This document shows, in pieces, positions 1 to 5,207 of a stretch of 5,207 bases of DNA; position 1 is the stretch's first letter; the number at the start of each line of letters is the position of its first letter. The position numbers and the translations under genes were made by a program. Below the pieces are notes generated by a model. The model saw nothing but the letters and a program-made list of their open reading frames with translations, searched no databases and was not told the DNA's origin. This stretch comes from an uncultured Micavibrio sp. (GTDB taxonomy: Bacteria; Pseudomonadota; Alphaproteobacteria; Micavibrionales; UBA1664). The DNA lies in assembly GCA_913057885.1 (NCBI GenBank), contig CAJXOI010000081.1:1-5207 (forward strand), read 5' to 3'.

Positions 1-843
1 CTTAAAGATAAGGCCGTTCGCATTTTCATGGCGCGTATTGTTGTCGAGGTCATGAACAACAATAAAAAAGGTGCGATTATTACCTTTGATGATCTAACAG
101 CGGTTTTGGCAAACCAAAGAAAGGCTGCATGGGCAGATGTTGCAAGGCGTATTGCACATGAAATCAAAAACCCACTTACCCCCATTCAATTGTCGGCAGA
201 ACGACTTAATCGTCGTTATGCTCAAACATTAGGAGGAAAGGAAAAAGAGACGTTTGACCAATGTACAGAGACCATCATTCGACATGTGAGTGATATTAAA
301 ACCATGGTCAACAGCTTTGCCGAATTTGCAAAAATGCCTGATGCAGACATTCGGCGCGAGAATATTTTTGATGTTATAAGTGATGTCTACACGCTCAATA
401 AAGAAGCCCATCCAGCCATTAACTTTAATTTTATCAACGATACTGAAACTGAAGATTTAATTGTCGCACATGATGATCAACAAATCAGACAGGTCTTAAC
501 AAACCTTGTTAAAAACGGTATCGAGGCAATTGAAGATGCAGAGAGTAAAAACGGTCAAATTACCGTTTTTATTACGATAGATAATAATCGCGACCTTCTG
601 ATCGGTGTCGCGGATAATGGCTTGGGATTACCGGACAATATCGACACAGACAAATTAAGCGAGCCTTACATTACTCATAAAATAAAAGGGACAGGTCTTG
701 GCTTAGCAATTGTAAAAAAAATTGTTGAAGACCATCATGGACATTTGATGTTTAACCCTGATCTGCCTATGATTAGCAAGATGAATCTTGAGTGTAGCAC
801 TCTTATTGCGTTTACAATCCCAATGAGCGGAGAAAGCCGGTAA
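1..843 (+). CDS. ntrY: Nitrogen-regulation sensor histidine kinase NtrY, C-terminal 280 residues (5' end outside window)
   Basis: NtrY autophosphorylates on histidine at the inner membrane and passes phosphate to NtrX. The frame is open from base 1, so the ATG at 28 is internal and the true start lies upstream; the transmembrane, HAMP and most of the PAS parts are not seen. Visible fragment numbering: the end of a PAS-like domain (AIITFDDLT, about 25-33); the DHp helix with phosphoacceptor His53 in ARRIAHEIKNPLTP, an almost invariant NtrY signature; the N box around QVLTNLVKNG (164-173); the G1 box DNGLG (205-209); and the G2 box GTGLGL (230-235). All catalytic boxes look intact. The stop at 841-843 is 2 bp before ntrX, so the two are surely co-transcribed; GGAGAAAG at 829-836 inside the ntrY end can serve as the ntrX ribosome site. 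The identity rests on the H-box signature plus ntrX next door; NtrB is the alternative but its neighbour would be ntrC. Confidence 0.94.
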   Translation, partial: LKDKAVRIFMARIVVEVMNNNKKGAIITFDDLTAVLANQRKAAWADVARRIAHEIKNPLTPIQLSAERLNRRYAQTLGGKEKETFDQCTETIIRHVSDIKTMVNSFAEFAKMPDADIRRENIFDVISDVYTLNKEAHPAINFNFINDTETEDLIVAHDDQQIRQVLTNLVKNGIEAIEDAESKNGQITVFITIDNNRDLLIGVADNGLGLPDNIDTDKLSEPYITHKIKGTGLGLAIVKKIVEDHHGHLMFNPDLPMISKMNLECSTLIAFTIPMSGESR

Positions 844-845
844 TC

Positions 846-2237
846 ATGACTTCCTACATTTTGATCATTGATGATGAGGCTGATATTCGCGAAATGCTCT
901 CTGGTATTTTTGAAGATGAGGGGTATGAGGTTTTAAAGGCTGCGCACTCCGAGGAAGCTCTGGCTCTCATTAGTAAATATAAAATCAGCTTGATTGTGTT
1001 AGACATATGGCTGGACAACAGTGACATGGACGGTATGCAGATACTGAAATGTTTAAAGAAAAAATCCGATATTCAACACATCCCCATTCTTATGATCAGT
1101 GGCCACGGTAACGTCGAAATGGCAGTAAATGCCATGAAAATTGGCGCTTTTGATTTCATCGAAAAACCTTTCAAGATTGATCATATCTTGCTAACGGTCA
1201 AAAGAGCTTTGGAGCAAAAAAATTTGCAGGAGGAAAACCTTCAACTAAAGCAACAATCCAATCAAGATGTTTCCATTGATAGTAAATATCAATCCGCAGC
1301 AATGATACAGCTGATGAAAACCCTCAATGATAATGCAGAGTCGGATGCAAGGGCAATTATCATAGGTGAGAGTGGATCGGGAAAGTCACTTTTTACACGC
1401 TATATTCACAAAATTTCAAAGAGAGGCCTTAATACTCTAACATCACTAAATTGTGTCAATCTCGACCAAGAGCACTTAAAGGCAACTATAGAGAATTCAG
1501 ACGGTGGAACGATTGTACTAAAGCATCTGGAATGCTTGTCAGAAAATCTTCAGGGCAGTTTGCTCAAGATTATCACTGAGAATAATCTGAACGTAAGGTT
1601 GCTGGCGACGGCGGCCCCCAATATTATCAAAGCCGTCGAAAACGGATCTTTCAGCTCAGCCCTCTATGACAGGATGGCCGTGCGTCAATATGATATACCT
1701 TCACTCAAAGACAGAAGCGAAGATATTCCTGTCTTAGTCGATGAGTTTATTGTATCAATTTGTAGAACTATTAACGTTCAAAAGTTTAATGTTGCGCCGA
1801 ATGTCTTTAGAATATTTCAAGATTATCATTGGCCGGGGAATATACGTGAATTAAAAATTGCTGTGGAATGGATGGCAATGAACCATCTTAGAAACCATCA
1901 GAATTCTAATACGGCGAATACATTAATTACCGAGAAAGATGCAGAATTTTTGCTCAATACCGACTCTCAAATTACAGTAATCCCTCTGCATGACCATCAG
2001 AATCAATTTGATAGCAATATTGATTTCCCCGGCTATTTTACCAGCATGCCCTTGAAAAAGGCTCGTGACTGTTTTGAAAAACTTTATCTTGAGAGCATCA
2101 TGGATCAGTGTGATGGTAATATTGCAAAAATGGCAGAAGTTATTGATATGGAACGAACCGCTCTGTACCGTAAGCTTAAGGCGTTAGAGGTAATTTATCA
2201 TAACAATAAAGTCGACAAAGTAGGGAGCGCAACATGA
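846..2237 (+). CDS. ntrX: NtrX response regulator with a degenerate AAA+ domain
   Basis: This is the cytoplasmic DNA-binding partner of NtrY (463 aa, normal family length). Residues 1-125 are a receiver domain with acidic pocket Asp9/Asp10, phosphoacceptor Asp53 in VLDIWLD, the MISGHG segment and Lys107 in EKPF, all intact. The AAA+ module (about 150-355) has Walker A GESGSGKS (174-181) and the sensor II arginine Arg334 in WPGNIREL. However, the Walker B block reads GGTIVLKHL (220-228), with Lys226-His227 where Asp-Glu is expected. The stretch before it is about 20 residues short, so no GAFTGA or equivalent L1 loop exists. FSSALYDRM (269-277) has Ser270 in place of the first arginine finger while Arg276 remains. 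A linker leads to a Fis-type helix-turn-helix (424-449, MERTALYRKLKAL). NtrX proteins are, as I recall, generally without GAFTGA, but Walker B loss is unusual. The frame is unbroken, so this is not a pseudogene by frameshift. Inferred: phosphorylation controls DNA binding without ATP-driven sigma-54 activation. Confidence 0.93.
   Translation: MTSYILIIDDEADIREMLSGIFEDEGYEVLKAAHSEEALALISKYKISLIVLDIWLDNSDMDGMQILKCLKKKSDIQHIPILMISGHGNVEMAVNAMKIGAFDFIEKPFKIDHILLTVKRALEQKNLQEENLQLKQQSNQDVSIDSKYQSAAMIQLMKTLNDNAESDARAIIIGESGSGKSLFTRYIHKISKRGLNTLTSLNCVNLDQEHLKATIENSDGGTIVLKHLECLSENLQGSLLKIITENNLNVRLLATAAPNIIKAVENGSFSSALYDRMAVRQYDIPSLKDRSEDIPVLVDEFIVSICRTINVQKFNVAPNVFRIFQDYHWPGNIRELKIAVEWMAMNHLRNHQNSNTANTLITEKDAEFLLNTDSQITVIPLHDHQNQFDSNIDFPGYFTSMPLKKARDCFEKLYLESIMDQCDGNIAKMAEVIDMERTALYRKLKALEVIYHNNKVDKVGSAT
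2223..2227 (+). promoter_or_regulatory. Shine-Dalgarno GGGAG for trkA
   Basis: GGGAG lies 6 bases before the ATG at 2234, inside the last codons of ntrX. It supports that ATG, which overlaps the ntrX TGA in the string ATGA, and so supports translational coupling of trkA to ntrX. Confidence 0.7.
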
Positions 2238-3625
2238 GGATCATCATCTGTGGCGTTGGGCGTGTTGGATTATCTATCGCCAGTTATCTCTCAATGCATA
2301 ATGACGATATCACCATAGTAGATAGTGATCCTCAGCTTGTGAAAAGAGTAAGTGATACATATGATATCAAAGGTGTTGTTGGATATGCTTCTCAACCTGA
2401 TATATTGGAAAGTGCCGGCGCCAATGAAGCCGATGTCATTATTGCCGTTACTGATTGCGACGAAGTCAATATGGTCGCCTGTCAAGTTGCCCATTCCGTA
2501 TTCGGGGTGAATAAAAAAATCGCCAGAATTCGCAATAAGGAGTATCGCAATGCGGAGTGGTCAAACCTTTTTTCACGTAATCATATGCCAATAGATGTTA
2601 TTATTTCACCTGAGGAAGCAATTGCAGATGCCATCCTGAACCGTATGAGTGTTCCAGGAACAACAAACGATATTAGCCTTCTTGATCAAACTGTGCACCT
2701 TGCCGGATTTCTTATCGACCACGGCAACCCTTCGATAGGGAATAGTTTAAAAGATTTACACCTCACTAATAAAGACATCGATTTCGATATATTTTTACTA
2801 CTTAGAGATGCATCACCAATCGAATTTGATCAAAACACAAAGTTACAGGCCAGAGACGAATTATATTTCATTTGTAAAAAGAAAGATCTTTTGCCCTTAC
2901 TTGAAAGCCTTGGAAATCAAAATGATATTTATAATGGGAATATTGTTTTGTCTGGTGGTGGCGTTATTGGCGAGGCCGTCGCAACAAAAATTATTGAAAA
3001 TGATAATTTCAAAAAGAATAAATTAATTATTATTGAAAATAACCTGCACCGCGGACACGCATTGAATAGCAAAGTCAAAAACGCCCTCGTCATTCACGGA
3101 TCCGCCCTTGATTATGATATTTTGAAAGAAGCAGGAACAGACACGGCGTCACTATTCATAAGTGTTATGAACAGTAACGAAAATAATATTTTATCCGCTG
3201 TCTTAGCAAAAAAAATGGGGACGCATTATTCTATCGCACTCAACAATAATAAAATATACAGTCAACTTATTCCTGATCACCTTATTGATGCTATCGTTAA
3301 TCCAGAAGTTATAACCGTATCGGGTGTATTGCATAACCTAAGGCGCGGTTATATCCGTTCTATTAATACAATCAGACATACAGGCGTTGAAATTATCGAA
3401 GCAGAAGTTTCTAATGAGTGTTCGATTGCAAATATTCCTGTACGCGATATGAATTTGCCAGAAAATATCAAAATATTGGGTGTTTTTTCTTCAGAAAAAC
3501 AAGAATTTAGCCTAATTAAGGATGATACAGTCATAAAATCGAAAGATTATGTCATTGTAGTGTCGTACGGTGCAGCAGTTGAAGAAGTAGAGAAACTTTT
3601 TTCGTTCTCCATTAGTCTTTTTTAA
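2234..3625 (+). CDS. trkA: Trk potassium uptake system NAD-binding regulatory subunit TrkA
   Basis: TrkA is a peripheral, cytoplasmic nucleotide-binding protein that assembles under the TrkH/TrkG membrane subunit and gates K+ uptake in response to NAD(H)/ATP. The 463 residues match the usual two-repeat length (about 458). Repeat 1 begins with the Rossmann loop GVGRVG (Gly7, Gly9, Gly12) and the acidic end of beta-2 at Asp30 in IVDSD, followed by AVTDCDEVNMVAC and IARIRNKEY, both typical of TrkA. An RCK_C domain follows (about 150-232). Repeat 2 has GGGVIG (241-246) and acidic Glu268, then the second RCK_C, ending in the family-like tail VEKLFSFSISLF. Its start overlaps the ntrX stop by 4 bp (ATGA) with a good ribosome site. 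No trkH is in view, so its channel partner must be elsewhere. The ntrYX-trkA linkage is standard in Alphaproteobacteria; why a potassium regulator sits there is not evident from sequence. Confidence 0.96.
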   Translation: MRIIICGVGRVGLSIASYLSMHNDDITIVDSDPQLVKRVSDTYDIKGVVGYASQPDILESAGANEADVIIAVTDCDEVNMVACQVAHSVFGVNKKIARIRNKEYRNAEWSNLFSRNHMPIDVIISPEEAIADAILNRMSVPGTTNDISLLDQTVHLAGFLIDHGNPSIGNSLKDLHLTNKDIDFDIFLLLRDASPIEFDQNTKLQARDELYFICKKKDLLPLLESLGNQNDIYNGNIVLSGGGVIGEAVATKIIENDNFKKNKLIIIENNLHRGHALNSKVKNALVIHGSALDYDILKEAGTDTASLFISVMNSNENNILSAVLAKKMGTHYSIALNNNKIYSQLIPDHLIDAIVNPEVITVSGVLHNLRRGYIRSINTIRHTGVEIIEAEVSNECSIANIPVRDMNLPENIKILGVFSSEKQEFSLIKDDTVIKSKDYVIVVSYGAAVEEVEKLFSFSISLF

Positions 3626-3675
3626 AATTTGTTATATTTTTGCTTGTATAAAGCGAAATTATCACATAAAAACGT

Positions 3676-3681
3676 TATAAT
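3676..3681 (+). promoter_or_regulatory. Candidate -10 box (TATAAT) for hfq-hflX
   Basis: A perfect TATAAT lies 36 bases before the hfq ATG in the only intergenic gap of the window. The hexamer 17 bases upstream (GCGAAA, 3653-3658) is a poor -35, and the gap is A+T rich, so chance is possible. A second weak TATAAA is at 3647-3652. hfq having its own promoter within this cluster is plausible but is inferred here. Confidence 0.4.
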
Positions 3682-3705
3682 TATTAAAGTAACCTTTCTG
3701 AGAAA

Positions 3706-3717
3706 GTGTACGTACAC
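3706..3717 (+). repeat. Perfect 12-bp palindrome abutting the hfq start codon
   Basis: GTGTACGTACAC is its own reverse complement and ends exactly one base before the hfq ATG at 3718, just after the purine-rich GAGAAAG (3700-3706) that probably acts as Shine-Dalgarno. As DNA it could be an operator half-site pair; as RNA it can form only a 4-bp stem with an ACGT loop, or pair between two transcripts. Its first three bases are a GTG in frame with hfq, adding Tyr-Val-His before the Met if used. Function is unknown. Confidence 0.5.
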
Positions 3718-3951
3718 ATGAGCGAAAAAAGCCAGAACGTTCAAGACGTCTTTTTAAACAGCGTCAGAAAACAAAAAGTTCCTGTTACAGTATTCTTGTG
3801 CAATGGGGTTAAACTTCAGGGTAGTATTACATGGTTTGATAATTTCTCTGTTTTATTACGCAGAGAAGGACACGTACAGCTTGTTTACAAACATGCCATA
3901 TCAACCATTATGCCATCTGGGCCATTGAAATTGGATCAAGAAGACTTATAG
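3718..3951 (+). CDS. hfq: RNA chaperone Hfq
   Basis: Hfq forms a cytoplasmic hexameric ring that pairs small RNAs with mRNAs and affects mRNA stability. The protein is 77 aa, the short form usual in Alphaproteobacteria, with almost no C-terminal tail (ends LDQEDL). The start at ATG 3718 gives [14 protein letters not shown], matching the conserved family N-terminus; an in-frame GTG at 3706 would add four residues that lie outside the conserved alignment, so it is less likely. Key residues are present: Gln9 and Asp10 of the proximal RNA face, the Sm1 segment NGVKLQG (29-35), Phe43, and the Sm2 signature YKHAIS (57-62) with Lys58 and His59. Cys28 sits where many homologues have Val. It follows trkA after a 92-bp gap and precedes hflX by 7 bp, the same hfq-hflX pair found in most proteobacteria. 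Confidence 0.98.
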   Translation: MSEKSQNVQDVFLNSVRKQKVPVTVFLCNGVKLQGSITWFDNFSVLLRREGHVQLVYKHAISTIMPSGPLKLDQEDL

Positions 3952-3958
3952 TTTTCTT

Positions 3959-5086
3959 GTGAATAACCGCGCACTCATTGTCTGCCCTCATAGCACATCC
4001 ACTTCTTTGGATGATAAACAACGCGCTTTATATGAAGAAGAAGCCTATTCTCTCTGTCGCGCGCTTAATCTCGATATTTTTGATACGTACACACTTTCAC
4101 TAAAACAAATAAACGCGGCTACTTATATCTCTACAGGACATCTGGAAAAAATCGCTACAATAGTTAAAGAGCATAATATTGGCTTAGTTTATATTGATAC
4201 ACACATCAAACCAGGTCAACAGAGAGATCTTGAAGAAAAACTGAATACAAAAGTTATTGATAGAACAGGTCTTATACTTGAAATTTTTGCCGATCGTGCA
4301 CAAACACAAGAGGGGCGCATACAGGTTGATCTGGCCTATAAAAACTACCAAAAATCGCGCCTTGTCAGGGCATGGACGCACCTTGAGCGACAACGTGGAG
4401 GAGGGGGCTTTATCGGTGGCCCGGGAGAAAAGCAAACGGAACTTGACCGCAGGGCGCTGGATGTCGAAATTCGTAAGCTGGAAAAGGAATTGGAAAAAGT
4501 AAAATCAAGTCGCATGCTTCAGAGGAAAGCAAGAGAAAGAGAACATTTCCCGATTATCGCACTGGTCGGATATACGAATGCAGGCAAATCAACTTTGTTC
4601 AATAAATTAACGCGCTCTCGAGTCCTTTCAAAGGATATGGTGTTTGCAACGCTTGACCCTACAATGCGCGGCCTGACGCTTCAAGGTGGTCAAAAGGCCA
4701 TTTTGTCAGATACAGTCGGATTTATCAGAAATCTGCCAACAGAATTGGTTGCTGCATTTTCTGCAACTTTAGAAGAGGTTGTCGAGGCTGATATCATCTT
4801 ACATGTCCACGATGTAAGTGCAGAAGATAAAGACACTCAAGCCGCCACCGTCTCACAAACATTAGAAGATTTAGGCATCCCTCATGATTCTGAGCAAATC
4901 ATTCATGTTTATAATAAAATTGACCTTTTGCGGCAACATGATGAATTTGAGGCCAACCGCTTGATCAACCTTAACAATAGAGATCACCGTCATGTGGCAA
5001 TTTCTGCAGTAACTAATGAAGGGATTGATGATTTACTTAGCTCGTTGGTGCAACACTTAATGAATGGGCTAACCAATATAATGTAG
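3959..5086 (+). CDS. hflX: Ribosome-associated GTPase HflX, C-terminus altered by junction
   Basis: HflX binds the 50S subunit and splits stalled or stressed ribosomes using GTP. The start is GTG at 3959, 7 bp after the hfq stop and with no strong ribosome site, suggesting coupling to hfq; no in-frame ATG occurs near it. The N-terminal HflX domain (about 1-190) carries STGHLEKI, DRTGLILEIFADRA, SRLVRAWTHLERQRGG and the Gly-rich loop GGGGFIGGPGEKQ (147-159), where Lys158 replaces the common Thr of GETQ. A charged coiled helix (about 160-190) follows. The G domain has G1 GYTNAGKST (204-212), G2 around FATLDPTMR, G3 DTVG from Asp251, G4 NKID (319-322) and G5 SAV (349-351). The final helix GIDDLLS (355-361) is normal, but from about Leu363 the codons come from DNA that encodes HypE in another frame, so the last 13 or so residues up to the TAG at 5084-5086 are probably not native. 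Core GTPase function should be retained if the join is real. Confidence 0.95.
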   Translation: MNNRALIVCPHSTSTSLDDKQRALYEEEAYSLCRALNLDIFDTYTLSLKQINAATYISTGHLEKIATIVKEHNIGLVYIDTHIKPGQQRDLEEKLNTKVIDRTGLILEIFADRAQTQEGRIQVDLAYKNYQKSRLVRAWTHLERQRGGGGFIGGPGEKQTELDRRALDVEIRKLEKELEKVKSSRMLQRKAREREHFPIIALVGYTNAGKSTLFNKLTRSRVLSKDMVFATLDPTMRGLTLQGGQKAILSDTVGFIRNLPTELVAAFSATLEEVVEADIILHVHDVSAEDKDTQAATVSQTLEDLGIPHDSEQIIHVYNKIDLLRQHDEFEANRLINLNNRDHRHVAISAVTNEGIDDLLSSLVQHLMNGLTNIM

Positions 5087-5207
5087 CTATTGAGATAGAT
5101 GAAGCAAAACTTCCGATGTCAACTGAAGTTCAATCAGCTTGTGAGCTACTTGGTTTAGATCCATTATATATCGCCAATGAAGGCAAAGTTTTAATCGCTT
5201 GTAAGCC
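5044..5207 (+). pseudogene. hypE: Fragment of hydrogenase maturation protein HypE (N-terminal part absent, right end cut by window)
   Basis: HypE, with HypF, converts a C-terminal cysteine thiocarboxamide to thiocyanate to supply cyanide ligands of [NiFe]-hydrogenase. Read in frame from 5044, the DNA gives VGATLNEWANQ, then IEIDEAKLP, then CELLGLDPLYIANEGKV; these are the family landmarks TRGGVxxxLxE, LP, and CELLGLDPLyxANEGK in correct order and spacing. The visible 54 residues correspond to the region beginning near residue 250 of a roughly 340-residue protein; the last 50 or so, including the essential C-terminal Cys, would lie past the window. In this frame a TAG at 5038-5040 and the codon CTC precede the first HypE-like residue, where Arg-Gly-Gly should be, so the N-terminal part is missing and no start codon or ribosome site serves it. 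It overlaps the last 43 bases of the hflX frame. It is either a deletion remnant or an assembly chimera; no other family is suggested. Confidence 0.8.

Noticed and set aside
28..30. ATG at 28 as the start of ntrY
   Set aside because: The frame is open and NtrY-like upstream to base 1, and a start here would cut the PAS domain; the gene is simply truncated by the window edge.
846..2237. ntrX as a pseudogene because of its lost ATPase residues
   Set aside because: The frame is intact, both terminal domains keep their key residues, and the overlap with trkA is preserved, so a functional non-ATPase regulator is more likely.
2808..3026. Open frame of 72 codons on the + strand inside trkA
   Set aside because: It lies wholly within a well-conserved trkA region in another frame, has no ribosome site and no recognisable protein; a shadow. 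The reverse-strand open frames at 229-411, 2291-2494, 3349-3534 and 4184-4435 are rejected for the same reason.
3590..3624. Possible terminator at the trkA end: GAGAA ... TTCTC with T-runs in and after it
   Set aside because: The stem is only about 5 pairs plus a bulge, A+T rich, lies within trkA codons, and the T-run is 6 or more bases away from the stem; too weak to call.
4084..4093. Second copy of TACGTACACA from the hfq palindrome, inside hflX
   Set aside because: Only 10 bp, not a full dyad here, and it encodes ordinary HflX residues (Asp-Thr-Tyr-Thr), so probably chance.

Overview
The window is a stretch of an A+T-rich alphaproteobacterial genome (roughly 40% G+C by eye). The gene order ntrY-ntrX-trkA-hfq-hflX, all on the + strand, is a classic conserved block of Alphaproteobacteria such as Azospirillum, Rhodospirillum and rhizobia. 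Every gene in it is recognisable from its own motifs. Genus cannot be told from this sequence.

Layout: 1-843 is the 3' part of ntrY (sensor histidine kinase, cut by the left edge). 846-2237 is ntrX (its response regulator). 2234-3625 is trkA (K+ uptake regulator), which overlaps ntrX by 4 bp in an ATGA junction. 3626-3717 is the only real intergenic gap (92 bp); it holds a perfect TATAAT box and a perfect 12-bp palindrome touching the hfq start codon. 3718-3951 is hfq and 3959-5086 is hflX, starting with GTG only 7 bp after hfq. From about 5041 to the right edge the DNA is no longer typical hflX/downstream sequence: another frame encodes the C-terminal part of HypE, a [NiFe]-hydrogenase maturation protein, with its N-terminal three quarters missing.

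How the genes fit together: NtrY and NtrX form a membrane-linked two-component system (nitrogen, redox or envelope signalling, depending on species). TrkA gates a Trk potassium transporter. Hfq is the RNA chaperone and HflX a ribosome-associated GTPase; these last two are probably also transcribed from their own promoter.

Two points stand out. NtrX keeps its phosphoacceptor and Walker A motif, but its AAA+ core is eroded: the Walker B Asp-Glu pair is Lys-His, the L1 loop region is deleted and one arginine finger is lost. The hflX 3' end is joined abruptly to a beheaded hypE, so the last residues of HflX are read from hypE DNA out of frame. That join is either a genomic deletion/rearrangement or a chimeric assembly. 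I found no RNA gene, CRISPR array, insertion sequence or convincing new defence or mobile system.
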